Virus record (IMG/VR): IMGVR_UViG_3300046811_000044
Location: 1-28,499 of that record
Origin: a virus
DNA: 28,499 nt
Strand: one strand, 5' to 3'
Shown: positions 9,201-16,835 of the stretch, piece by piece
How the letters are laid out: each line of letters starts with the position of its first letter
Numbering within the stretch: position 1 is the first letter of the stretch
The notes under the pieces: generated by a model
Told to the model about the DNA's origin: nothing
The model's input: the letters and a program-made list of their open reading frames with translations, nothing else
The model's database searches: none
Translations under genes and position numbers: made by a program

Positions 9201-9332
9201 ATTGGTTCTATCCAAGTTAATCTACCAGTAGGATATTCCGGAACAAGACAAGAAGCACAGCTAACCGGCAAGATGATTGCTACTGCTATTGAAGAAAATA
9301 CCCGTAAGAATGCTCTAAAGATTGGACAGTAA
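6240..9332 (+). CDS. Tape measure protein with NlpC/P60 peptidase and transglycosylase-like domains
   Basis: The GTG start has AGGAGA (6229-6234) upstream. The 1030-residue protein sets tail length and is ejected with the DNA. Residues 1-60 are helical, residues 60-640 are rich in Gly, Asn, Ala and Met with hydrophobic Gly/Ala stretches, as in many tape measures. Residues about 639-755 form an NlpC/P60 domain: PYVWGG, FDCSG with Cys667, HHVAMAIGGG with His715, and His730 as third residue. Residues about 845-965 look like a goose-type or soluble lytic transglycosylase: MSESGWDYEATNP with Glu868, then GAYGIPQSLPGSKM. HKGEMILPAKQAE near residue 955 is a common tape-measure tail motif. Both enzymes would open peptidoglycan during entry. 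It overlaps the next gene by one base. Confidence 0.9.
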   Translation: MAEANIGASRLLGTNGLQQAVDSLENQIKRLSNDFSRLSTSIGNMSGTTNRSAGGSMAGNSWNTNSNRGYYSSNGGGGIFTAYATFGNAGNNNPNRRRNGGGGNFNTGSTLSGGIPNGGARFSSAVGMGASVMAGLTAYGNRNMSSNMQMDMAANYASRMGGIGPGGYDQSRIAAQRALFSNNYLGLNVNDMAAAGYINTYTFGRAAQNNGGVDPAYVRQMSQVQGFGYNSPTQGATGAATAAQESYTARSLLMSRAMGIAPTMGAGGVQTPMGDIARSIMSRSLNPGRSYTPSNIASALGQGGGLSVNLQYMGQQMGWSQGTIQEYRNYMTNFVNAQSKGMSAGTFDTLLTKAQAGNTSAQNQLKSVGVGSTMFETQRNLNSTRTTRQEDILESLAPAFNTATDVVNKFSSALTKLLQNTGLDKAIGTGAGWGSAISGGLGGFSGGLGAAGGFMTAMRLFNMSGGLSGGLGGLFGRGASAAGNAGGLLNATRGANGVYNITNLANGAGGASLLARGGPYAAAGAAVAGAGVLGWKGAVSSEANNENVWLQGMSTALKYNPADPLSAAYRGVGGVRRAYDKFITGKNKESFWSLLNPWGQEKRMTNTDGRSGGGAASNPAGGGDSGNSNGATNGSGATDSQIIQFAESQLGVPYVWGGTTPGKGFDCSGLIQWAYGKAGISLPRTSEEQQGVGTEVGLNAVQPGDLLFKGTPAHHVAMAIGGGKIIEAPHTGLNVRIRSFSAGEFTNAKRVVGNVGSAGSLLNGNTGNAVSNTLSSAQSRSGGNAGDLSGISERAVVLSALSGSIGSLPATVGAKSTGATSGTSQLGTTPTGSGGNDKSSLQSYARQLLSKYGWGDQWNSFDALVMSESGWDYEATNPTSGAYGIPQSLPGSKMSSAGSDWRTSGDTQLRWMMDYINDRYHSPNAAWSFHQKNNWYASGAWSLDQDQTAEVHKGEMILPAKQAETVRSAIVNAITNKSDSGTGTGITIGSIQVNLPVGYSGTRQEAQLTGKMIATAIEENTRKNALKIGQ

Positions 9333-10093
9333 TGGCTAATACCGAACCTATCACTGGTACGTTCCAGACTCTGTCTGGTCAACCTGGTTCTTTTGTTGTA
9401 GAGAATCCACCCTTCCATCCTAATATCCTTAATATTCCATTAAGACAGGTTGGAGTTACCAATACGGGAGGAACAGATACCGTACAGGGAACCAGTAATG
9501 CGCAGCTCTACAGAGGTCTTATGGCTTCCCGTGTTCAGGCCGGTCAGTCACAACAATTCAGAGTGAACTTTCTATATAACCCTGCAACCATTTCTGAATC
9601 TAGATCTCTAGATCTTAATAATGGTGTTCTTCCCCAGTATGCTAGAAATCCAGATGATCCTTCTAAGTACGCCACTGGATTGAACGCTATGATCAATTTC
9701 AGCTTATTATTTGACAGAACATTTGAATTATGGGATAGTGCTTATGTGAATACTGATGCTGGTAGGTATGGAATCTCAGTAGATACAAATGCCTTCTATA
9801 ATATGTTAAATATTAATCAGCTAACTACGCAGGCCCCAGTTCCTCTTGGAGGATCTGTTCCAGTGGATACTACAGCTCTATATTCCTATGTTGTTCAGGG
9901 AACTATGTCAGCCATCCCTGTGGATCTTTACTTCGGTTTTAGATCCATGGGGGCTCTGAAGTACTTCGGGTACGTTTCTGATCTAGAGATTACGTATACT
10001 CACTTCAACCAGAAGATGGTTCCTCAGCGCTGTGCTTTACAAGTAGGATTTACTCTTATGTCCGACCTGTTCTCTTCATCTGCTACTCAATAA
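9332..10093 (+). CDS. Tail tube initiator / hub protein (injection-system tube N-terminal family)
   Basis: The ATG shares its A with the tape-measure stop. The 253-residue product follows the pattern of the CIS_tube / phage LysM-partner family: FRVNFLYNPATISES, then INFSLLFDRTFELWDS, a segment predicting the contact with a wheel protein, DLYFGFRSMGALKYFGYVSD, and YTHFNQKMVPQRCALQVGFT at the end. Proteins of this type connect the first tube ring to the baseplate hub (Afp7/Pvc7-like, T4 gp48/gp54 position). In many homologues a LysM domain is fused at the C-terminus; here it appears as the next separate gene. Family assignment is from pattern recognition, moderately sure. Confidence 0.72.
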   Translation: MANTEPITGTFQTLSGQPGSFVVENPPFHPNILNIPLRQVGVTNTGGTDTVQGTSNAQLYRGLMASRVQAGQSQQFRVNFLYNPATISESRSLDLNNGVLPQYARNPDDPSKYATGLNAMINFSLLFDRTFELWDSAYVNTDAGRYGISVDTNAFYNMLNINQLTTQAPVPLGGSVPVDTTALYSYVVQGTMSAIPVDLYFGFRSMGALKYFGYVSDLEITYTHFNQKMVPQRCALQVGFTLMSDLFSSSATQ

Positions 10094-10102
10094 GGAGGAT
10101 CA

Positions 10103-10378
10103 ATGTCTATCAGTGTCTTCAGTAGATATGCAAGTAATACTGTTATGCCCATCGTAGAGAATGGGATTAATAGACCAACCATTATTATTACCACTCCTGC
10201 CCAGAGAAGAATAAGCTACAGCACGTATACATGGAGACTGGGAGATCAGATAGAGTACCTTTCTTATAGCGCCTATGGGGATGAGCAAGCTTGGTGGCTT
10301 ATTGCGGATGCCAATCCGGAGATCTTATTCTGGGATAATATAACTCCGGGAACTACGATAAGGGTTCCTAATGCTTAG
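10103..10378 (+). CDS. LysM-like / gpX-type baseplate protein (T4 gp53-like)
   Basis: This small protein of 91 residues has AAGGAGG (10092-10098) just before its ATG. It reads as a LysM-like fold: YTWRLGDQIEYLSYSAYGDE, then AWWLIADANPEI and the closing PGTTIRVPNA. The pattern gD-x(3)-LA-YGd-WW-I-NP-pGt-I-P is shared by P2 gpX, phage LysM baseplate proteins and T4 gp53. Such proteins clamp wedges to the hub rather than bind peptidoglycan in the assembled baseplate. The next gene starts inside its last codons, so the two are translationally coupled. Confidence 0.8.
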   Translation: MSISVFSRYASNTVMPIVENGINRPTIIITTPAQRRISYSTYTWRLGDQIEYLSYSAYGDEQAWWLIADANPEILFWDNITPGTTIRVPNA

Positions 10379-11606
10379 AAATCAAGCTGCTCTTCCTTTC
10401 TTTGAAGTACTTGTTAACGGAGAATATTTAAGAAGCTATGCTACTCAGGTAGAGATTATCCAGGAAATAAATTCGCATCCATTGGCATTCCTTCAAGTAC
10501 AGTACATAGGTCAGCAATCTGCTCAAGGTGTTCTAGGAGTACGAAGCTCCTGGCGTTATATAGCTGAGCATACTCCCATAGTTATCAACTATGGGATGAA
10601 GCCGGGATATGTCGGACAGTTCTTGGGTTATGTAGAATCATATAAGTTGGTAAAGACTGCCGAAGATATTGCGCATGCCAGTTTAATTACCAGCACTGTG
10701 GAATATACTATTGTGGGTACATCACAGGTTATGCAGTCCACCAATAACAGAACATGGAAGAACACTAGCCCATCTGCCATTGCTGCTCAGATAGCTGTGG
10801 AGAATGGATTCCGTGCGGTAGTTCATCCGTATGTATCCGCTATTGACTATCGTCTTCAGAATGTCAGTGATTTCAAATTCCTAAGTCAGTTGGCACAGGA
10901 AATTGGCTTCAACTTCTACGTGGATAATACTGATCTTTACTTTGTAAATCCCAAAGTAATTCTAGATCAATCCAATATACGAAATATCCCACAGTTCTGG
11001 GCTTATAATAGACCAGGTGTGTGGGATACGATTCGGAGTTTTACTCCTATTGTAGGAACTATTACTCCTGATGGAGGAATTGTTGCCAATAGAACTATGG
11101 TTGGTCTTAATCCTTATACCAAGAACTTAGTGCATGCTGCTAATCAATATGAGATATTTTCGTCACCGACTTCTTCGGTAACCCTACCTAGTATTACCAA
11201 GTATTATAATCAAGCTCCTGCGGAATCCCTACATGAAGCTCAGCAGAAGATCGTAGCAGATACCAACAGAAATCTCTACTGGCTTACTGCTCGTTCGGAA
11301 TTACGTGGTGACTATAGGGTGAAGCCAAATACATTAGTAAACTTTGTGGGTACTGCTCTTCCTACAACAGAATCAGGAATCTGGTTAGCCAAGTGTGTGA
11401 CACACTATTTGACTATGCCCGCCCCTACGGGCGAGAAGAGATCTGCAACCTATATAATGACAGCAGATCTTATAAGAGATCAGGTCTATACAGCCAATAC
11501 GGTAAACCCCGGTAATCTTTCTCCTACAATTCAGGTAATTCCTCCCAAGCTTATCGGAGGCGTATGGAGATCATCGAATGTGGGTGCTCAAGTAAATGCA
11601 AACTAA
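10371..11606 (+). CDS. Baseplate hub protein (gpD / T4 gp27-like)
   Basis: The 411-residue product begins with ATG 10371, eight bases inside the preceding gene. It resembles phage late control gene D and T4 gp27: an N-terminal tube-like barrel (PFFEVLVNGEYLRSY, VEIIQEINSHPLAFLQVQY), a middle TSPSAIAAQIAVENGFRAVV segment, the typical DFKFLSQLAQEIGFNFYVDN block around residues 167-186, and a second barrel with NTLVNFVGTALP and GIWLAKCVTHYL. A trimer of this protein adapts the sixfold tube to the threefold spike. The neighbouring OB-fold and LysM genes fit this role well. No lysozyme or other enzyme domain is present. Confidence 0.85.
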   Translation: MLRNQAALPFFEVLVNGEYLRSYATQVEIIQEINSHPLAFLQVQYIGQQSAQGVLGVRSSWRYIAEHTPIVINYGMKPGYVGQFLGYVESYKLVKTAEDIAHASLITSTVEYTIVGTSQVMQSTNNRTWKNTSPSAIAAQIAVENGFRAVVHPYVSAIDYRLQNVSDFKFLSQLAQEIGFNFYVDNTDLYFVNPKVILDQSNIRNIPQFWAYNRPGVWDTIRSFTPIVGTITPDGGIVANRTMVGLNPYTKNLVHAANQYEIFSSPTSSVTLPSITKYYNQAPAESLHEAQQKIVADTNRNLYWLTARSELRGDYRVKPNTLVNFVGTALPTTESGIWLAKCVTHYLTMPAPTGEKRSATYIMTADLIRDQVYTANTVNPGNLSPTIQVIPPKLIGGVWRSSNVGAQVNAN

Positions 11607-11826
11607 TTATCTGGGAACGTACAGAGCCTTGGTAACTTCCACTGCTGATCCTACGACTTCCAGAAAAATACGAACCCAGTGTCCCCAGATTGCGGGTACT
11701 GCTGAACTTCGCTGGGCAGAGCCTATCAATCCCCAAGCTCCTATCCCGGATGTGGGGACAATCGTGTGGATTGTATTCAGCGGTGGGGATCTAACCAAAC
11801 CAGCATATTTCAGTAACAAGGTATAG
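11596..11826 (+). CDS. OB-fold spike-base protein (T4 gp5 N-terminal / VgrG OB-like)
   Basis: The 76-residue protein overlaps the hub gene by eleven bases. It has the compact OB pattern of gp5/VgrG spikes: YRALVTSTADPTTSRKIRTQ, CPQ, a RWAEPINPQAP turn, then PDVGTIVWIVFSGGDLTKP and the final AYFSNKV. In T4 gp5 this domain is followed by a lysozyme and a beta-helical needle, and in VgrG by a needle. Here the protein stops after the OB domain, so it would cap or seat under the hub without a needle of its own. Wall digestion may instead be supplied by the tape measure. Fold call is good, function inferred. Confidence 0.75.
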   Translation: MQTNYLGTYRALVTSTADPTTSRKIRTQCPQIAGTAELRWAEPINPQAPIPDVGTIVWIVFSGGDLTKPAYFSNKV

Positions 11827-11833
11827 GACAGTT

Positions 11834-12253
11834 ATGGGATTACAAATGACTATTCCGTTTACCGTACTAGCCAATGGAACGGTATCCACGGAAACCAATA
11901 ATGACATACAGATTGCCCAACGAGTTCGCGCATTGGTTGGAACCGAAATAGGTCAAAGACCAATGCGGGCTGCTCTTGGTTTACCGCTGTCCCGACTTCT
12001 ATTTGGCTCAGCCACAACACTGGTTACGGCAGAATTGAGAGAGTTGATCATTAATCTTCTCAACTCCTATGAACCAGGATTACAGGTTACTGCCGTTACT
12101 CCTCTCTTGGATAAATCCAATGATGGTATGGCGGATATCCGCGTGGATTACACCCCAATTTTGCATGCATCTTCAGTAAGACCAGTAGCGGATACAGCTA
12201 TCATTACTGTTGGAGGAACTGTTGAGAACGTATCCCTTAATGGAAATACTTAA
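11834..12253 (+). CDS. Baseplate wedge protein, gp25-like
   Basis: This 139-residue product matches the GPW_gp25 family: PFTVLANGTVSTETNNDIQI, VRALVGTEIGQRPMRAALG, LLFGSATTLVTAELRELI and a YEPGLQVTAVTPL strand. Gp25 is a sheath-like initiator at the wedge and is essential for sheath polymerisation. The start at ATG 11834 has AGGA (11825-11828) upstream; a second in-frame ATG at 11846 is possible and would remove only four residues. The order hub, OB, gp25, gp6 is the conserved baseplate block. Confidence 0.88.
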   Translation: MGLQMTIPFTVLANGTVSTETNNDIQIAQRVRALVGTEIGQRPMRAALGLPLSRLLFGSATTLVTAELRELIINLLNSYEPGLQVTAVTPLLDKSNDGMADIRVDYTPILHASSVRPVADTAIITVGGTVENVSLNGNT

Positions 12254-12265
12254 GAAAGGTTAACG

Positions 12266-13786
12266 ATGGCGATTATAAGTCCTAGTATTCCGGCTATTGA
12301 TTACACTTCCAAGGACTACGCTGGTTTTATCAGCTCCATGTTGGCATACGCCAAGATTGCCTTCCCCGAGTGGACCAATCAAAATCCAGGCAGTCTTGAG
12401 ATTATGCTCATGGAATCCTTTGCCCGAGAGATGGATGTTCTTTCCTATTACGGTGACCGTATCGTAGCTGAATCATATATAGGTACAGCCACTCAGCTGT
12501 CCTCTGTCATTCAATTGGCACAACTATTAGGTTACACACCAGGACAGCCTTTAGCAGCCACTGGTACGGTTACATTCCAAACTGCTACAGGTAGCCCTAT
12601 TGTTGTGATGCCTGCGGGTACACAGGTAACCACTGCATTTATTACTTCTCTAAATGCCCCCATTACCTACGAGACACAGAGTTCTGTCAGTGTTCCGGCT
12701 AATGGTGGAACAGCTACTATTGCTATTGCTCAGGGTATCTCACAAGGTAGCACTCAATTTACCATTGGCAATAATACGGTCACTCCTACACAGATCAATG
12801 TAGAACTTATCGGTACTTCTGACGGCTCAGCCTTCCAGGCATTTGCTCTGATAAATAATCCCGTGGTTGTTGATTCCATTATTATCTATGTCCAGAATCC
12901 TCTGTACACTGGAGTTCCAGGTTCGGGTATTGATCCGATCATCCCCTGGAGTCAGTTGACTTCTCTTACCGCTGCTATCTCTTCCAGTCAGTCTTGGTCG
13001 TACACCACCGACGCCTCTGGTGTTGTGTCTATTCACTTTGGTGATAATGTCAATGGGGTTATTCCAGGTAATGGTTTGAATATCTATGCCAAGTACCGTG
13101 TAGGTGGGGGTTCTGTAGGAAATCTAGCGGCCAATCAAATTGTTGATATAGCATCAGCCATTACTGGAGTATTTGTTTCCGGATCTTCCGTCACTTCTGG
13201 TGGAACTGATGCGGAAAGTATTGATCAGATTCGTGTAAATGCTCCCCTTGCTTTTACTACTCAACAACGCGCAGTGACACTAGCTGACTACGCAAATTTA
13301 GCATTGTCTATTCCCGCTGTGTCTCAGGCCAATGCTGTGGCCAATAGCTACACAAATATCACTGTGTATATGACAGCCACTGGGAATACTGTTCCCTCTC
13401 AGCCACTACTTGATCAAGTACAGGCATACGTACAGACTCGTGCTTTGGCCGGGACGGTAGTCTCTACTTTGGCAGCCACCAGAGTTCCCATAACTGTTAT
13501 AGTTAATATCGGAGTAAGTTCCCAGTACAATCCTAATTCTGTACAGCTACAGGCTACTCAGGCAGTACAGAATCTATTTGCTCCAGCTAATGTAACGATG
13601 GGAGTTCGTATTCCAGTAAGCAAGGTGTACAATACTTTGGCTACAATTCCTGGGGTAACCTTTGTCAATATCACTGAGTTGCAGAGACAAGATGCTGCGG
13701 GTGCCAGTGTTACGGATATTCTTCTCCACCCATATGAGATTCCTATTCTTGGAACCCTTACTCTAACATCTACACTATCTTTCTAA
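12266..13786 (+). CDS. Baseplate wedge protein, gp6 / J-like
   Basis: The 506-residue protein is a baseplate J family member (T4 gp6, P2 gpJ). Visible landmarks are the N-terminal IDYTSKDYAGFISSMLAYAK and WTNQNPGSLEIMLMESFARE, the helix with MDVLSYYGDRIVAESYIGTA, LGYTPGQPLAATGTVTFQTA, a central beta domain with WSYTTDASGVVSIHFGDN, GVIPGNGLNIYAKYRVGGG, and the C-terminal part with ALTQ-like TTQQRAVTLADYANLAL. It dimerises into the ring that triggers sheath contraction. The ribosome site AAAGG lies just before ATG. Length is close to the usual for J-type proteins with an inserted beta domain. Confidence 0.9.
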   Translation: MAIISPSIPAIDYTSKDYAGFISSMLAYAKIAFPEWTNQNPGSLEIMLMESFAREMDVLSYYGDRIVAESYIGTATQLSSVIQLAQLLGYTPGQPLAATGTVTFQTATGSPIVVMPAGTQVTTAFITSLNAPITYETQSSVSVPANGGTATIAIAQGISQGSTQFTIGNNTVTPTQINVELIGTSDGSAFQAFALINNPVVVDSIIIYVQNPLYTGVPGSGIDPIIPWSQLTSLTAAISSSQSWSYTTDASGVVSIHFGDNVNGVIPGNGLNIYAKYRVGGGSVGNLAANQIVDIASAITGVFVSGSSVTSGGTDAESIDQIRVNAPLAFTTQQRAVTLADYANLALSIPAVSQANAVANSYTNITVYMTATGNTVPSQPLLDQVQAYVQTRALAGTVVSTLAATRVPITVIVNIGVSSQYNPNSVQLQATQAVQNLFAPANVTMGVRIPVSKVYNTLATIPGVTFVNITELQRQDAAGASVTDILLHPYEIPILGTLTLTSTLSF

Positions 13787-13796
13787 GGACTACGTA

Positions 13797-14453
13797 ATGG
13801 TTGCTATTTACCCAACTGGAATCAAAAACTTTACGTACAAGACTGATTTTACAGATATTGTGCATGCCGGAGATGTTAATGTTTCCTACGACGAAATCAG
13901 AGCTATTGAGAACACACTAGGTACTTCTCCTAATGTGGACAATATCAACGGTACTACTTACACGTGGCCCACTGTCAGTAGTAGAATCTCCGCAGTCAGT
14001 AAGGGAGTTTCTAACCCATTCTGTAATGTGGTAATTAATAATGCTCTGGCAACACAGCAGAGTCTCCCGGATTTTACTGGTGTTACTTGGGATACTCACG
14101 GAATGTGGAGCGGAGGATCTAATATTGTGTGTAAGCGAAGTGGTGTTTACACATTTAGCTACAACATAAATTGGTACAGCCCAAGCGCTCCGGGCAGTTC
14201 CTTCATTCGCGACGGATTTGTCAAATCTTCTTTAACAGTTGTGGGTAGCACTCACGCGTTCTTAGGAAATGGTGGATTCTTCCCGGCCGGATGGACTGTA
14301 GGTATTGAGCAAAGTGCATCTATTACTATGCCTTGGGTCAAAGGTTCTGCGGTGTTCTTGACACTGAACCAAAACGTCGCATCTACTGTTCCTTACTATG
14401 CGTCAGTTTCTGCGCTATTCGAGCGAGATGTTCCATCAGCAGGAAATCTATAA
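13797..14453 (+). CDS. Short tail adhesin with C1q/TNF-like head
   Basis: The first 60 of 218 residues contain HAGDVNVSYDEIRAIENTLG, an N-terminal attachment motif I associate with minor tail proteins of actinobacterial phages. Residues about 75-210 look like a ten-stranded jelly roll of the C1q/TNF type: TWDTHGMWSGGSNIVCKRSG, VYTFSYNINWY, a loop with basic residues, FFPAGWTVGIEQSASITM, and the terminal VPYYASVSALFER strand. Such heads bind receptors as trimers. AAGGA overlaps the J-gene stop. It sits between J and the gpI-like gene, an expected place for a receptor-binding protein or a fibre adaptor. Domain calls are by pattern, role inferred. Confidence 0.62.
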   Translation: MVAIYPTGIKNFTYKTDFTDIVHAGDVNVSYDEIRAIENTLGTSPNVDNINGTTYTWPTVSSRISAVSKGVSNPFCNVVINNALATQQSLPDFTGVTWDTHGMWSGGSNIVCKRSGVYTFSYNINWYSPSAPGSSFIRDGFVKSSLTVVGSTHAFLGNGGFFPAGWTVGIEQSASITMPWVKGSAVFLTLNQNVASTVPYYASVSALFERDVPSAGNL

Positions 14454-14462
14454 AGGAGAAAT

Positions 14463-16835
14463 ATGAGTCAGGGTTATGCAGTAGATTTTTATGGCACACC
14501 TACATATGGTTACTCTCAGCCAGCAGACTATAGCGTAACCCCTCTCACTGTTACACAGGTAGGGCATAATGCTTTAAGTCTGAATTGGGTTTCGCCTAAT
14601 TCAACTCCGTGGAAGAGCATGATTTTGGTTAGTAGTCTATATGGTTACCCCAATTCTCCAGCAGATGGCACGGTAAGGCTGACTATCAGTAATTCAGCTT
14701 CCATAACTAGTTTCGATGATCTTAATCTGCTACCAGGGCGTACCTATTACTACACCATATTCGTCAGTCTAGAATCCCCATCGTGGGATTCCGGGGCCAG
14801 TTATAGTGTAGGTTCTCTTGTTCTGTACAACGGATACTACTGGACAAGTCTTCAGGATTCTAATTTGGGACATACTCCTGCGGTTGGTTCTGCTTTCTGG
14901 AATAATACACAGATCAACCCCCTTTGGTATCCCGCAGGTTACGGAGCAGGTCTTACAGTAGCTGATTTTGGCTATTCAAAGTACCTGTACGACAGAACTC
15001 CACAACCGTACAAGATCACCACATCGGATATCTTTTCCAATACGGCTGTGGATAATCCCGCATTACTTCACTACTTGTCTGTATTCGGTTTTACTCTGGA
15101 TATGACGAAGACTGAGTACAATCTGCATCTTCAGGGAAATAATCCAGATATTGTAGGAGCCGCCAATCTGGATTGGCTTGGTAAAGAACTGGGAATTATT
15201 ACAGACTTTCTGGCTTCTCCACAACTACGTCGTAATCGTATCGACAATGCCGCAGAGAACTACAGACTGAAGGGGACTCTTCAGGGTATCCACAATGCCA
15301 TTGCTGCCATATCCGGATGGGATTCCGCCATCACTTATAGTGCCAATGAGATGTTGAACAATGATCAGGCTGCTTTCTATCATCCTCAGTATGAGGTGTG
15401 GAATAATTCAATTACTTATTTCACCAATCAATTGGTTCAATATAACGGATATAACTATAAATGTCTGACTCAAGCTTTCGGAGCCGCACAAGCCCCTACA
15501 GGAGCCAATACTTCCAATACCTGGTGGAGTCCTCAAGTCTCTACTACCACGACTCCTATACTGGATACAACGACTCTGAGGAACCCTTTTAACTCCACTG
15601 CTGCTGCTCCTAGATTCTCCACGTGGGCACCTGATCCTGCTCTAGGTAAGTTCAATGGAGTCTACACAGGCTTACCGCATCCGACAAACAGTGCTATCAA
15701 GAACTGGAATGCTCTCAGTGTTCAGCTACAGGCTGCACCGACAGGGAATGATCTGGCAGCCTATGGTGTGGGTTCTCCCGTATCTACAGTATGGAGTAAC
15801 GCTACCAACTATGTGATCAATAATTTTGTCTCCACCAATTCTGGGGCGAATATCTGGCTGGCAAAGAAGCCCTCTGGTCCAGGTACTCCTTATGGATTTA
15901 TCACACCCGGAACTGATGAGACATTCTGGTCTCCTATCCCAGTACCCTCTTCTGGTCTTCCTGCTAAGTATAATTGGATAAAGGATTCTATCCCAGTAGA
16001 TCACACAAGAATTTGGGACTCTGCTACTCAGTATTCTATCGGGGACAGAATTGTCTACTTCGGTATTATCTATGAAGCAGTCCACAATAACGTGAATAGT
16101 ACACCTACTGGTTACTATTACCACAATAAGGACTGGATCTATATCCAGCCTGCTGATTTTGTTTATACTGTTTCGAGTTATGAAGCTCGTATTACTACTA
16201 ATACAAGCACACAGAGTACCCTAGCCGACATGACCTTCATTGACGACACACTAAATACCAGTCCTACGTTCAATCAGGCTACATTCGGATTAGATAGTAA
16301 CTATCTATCCAGATTTGTTGCGGACTACACAGATCTCAATGGGATAAATGATAATACATTAGCAGATCTCAACAGACCATGGATAGCTACAACTAATTTG
16401 TGGGAAACCAGCTACGGTATGGCCTTTGTCAACCAGTCAGTAGCAGGAACCAATACATATTCCCCCATCTATTATGTCTCCGGTCTTAGTGATCCTACCT
16501 TGGGTATTACTTTTGTAACCGATTATGCGGACCAGGCCCACTATGGTCACGGAATTCTGTTCAGATATCAGGATGCAAATAATTTCTGGTACACAACCAG
16601 AAAGTCCTTGTACAAGGTAATCGCGGGAACTGAAACTCTGATGGCTTCGTGGACTCGTCTCAAGGATGGCGACAGAATGTTGGTCCAGCTGTTGAGCAAT
16701 ACTATTACGGTTACGGCATATAAGAGAGACGGCTCTGGAGGAACCAATTCCTTGGCATTCGTCACGGACTCTGCTTTGCAATCTGCAGTTAGACACGGAA
16801 TGATTCAAAAGTACTCACCCTCAGGAGCTGTGTAG
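14463..16835 (+). CDS. gpI-like baseplate protein with Fn3-like and four carbohydrate-binding-like modules
   Basis: This 790-residue protein has AAAGGAG directly before its ATG. Residues about 24-105 look Fn3-like (TVTQVGHNALSLNWVSP, LLPGRTYYYTIFVS). Residues about 190-290 carry the tail protein I pattern: PALLHYLSVFGFTLDMTKTE, LDWLGKELGI, then RRNRIDNAAENYRLKGTLQG, which anchors fibres to the wedge. Four modules of about 40 residues, at 108-146, 313-355, 444-489 and 518-558, share W-x-Y-G-V-Y-G-x-Y-P-W spacing as in CBM5/12 (chitin-binding) domains. Residues about 570-790 form a concanavalin/LamG-like domain. It therefore joins a baseplate anchor to glycan-binding heads. Order J then I is standard for contractile phages. 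Confidence 0.78.
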   Translation: MSQGYAVDFYGTPTYGYSQPADYSVTPLTVTQVGHNALSLNWVSPNSTPWKSMILVSSLYGYPNSPADGTVRLTISNSASITSFDDLNLLPGRTYYYTIFVSLESPSWDSGASYSVGSLVLYNGYYWTSLQDSNLGHTPAVGSAFWNNTQINPLWYPAGYGAGLTVADFGYSKYLYDRTPQPYKITTSDIFSNTAVDNPALLHYLSVFGFTLDMTKTEYNLHLQGNNPDIVGAANLDWLGKELGIITDFLASPQLRRNRIDNAAENYRLKGTLQGIHNAIAAISGWDSAITYSANEMLNNDQAAFYHPQYEVWNNSITYFTNQLVQYNGYNYKCLTQAFGAAQAPTGANTSNTWWSPQVSTTTTPILDTTTLRNPFNSTAAAPRFSTWAPDPALGKFNGVYTGLPHPTNSAIKNWNALSVQLQAAPTGNDLAAYGVGSPVSTVWSNATNYVINNFVSTNSGANIWLAKKPSGPGTPYGFITPGTDETFWSPIPVPSSGLPAKYNWIKDSIPVDHTRIWDSATQYSIGDRIVYFGIIYEAVHNNVNSTPTGYYYHNKDWIYIQPADFVYTVSSYEARITTNTSTQSTLADMTFIDDTLNTSPTFNQATFGLDSNYLSRFVADYTDLNGINDNTLADLNRPWIATTNLWETSYGMAFVNQSVAGTNTYSPIYYVSGLSDPTLGITFVTDYADQAHYGHGILFRYQDANNFWYTTRKSLYKVIAGTETLMASWTRLKDGDRMLVQLLSNTITVTAYKRDGSGGTNSLAFVTDSALQSAVRHGMIQKYSPSGAV
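14784..16136 (+). repeat. Four diverged CBM5/12-like protein repeats in the gpI-like gene
   Basis: The modules start with Trp108, Trp313, Trp444 and Trp518 and end with Trp146, Trp354/355, Trp489 and Trp558. Best examples are WDSGASYSVGSLVLYNGYYW and WDSATQYSIGDRIVYFGIIY, each followed by a short P-containing loop and a final Trp. The second and third copies are more diverged (WNNSITYFTNQLVQYNGYNY; WSNATNYVINNFVSTNSGA). They are not DNA-level repeats. The first precedes the tail protein I domain and the other three follow it. Confidence 0.6.
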
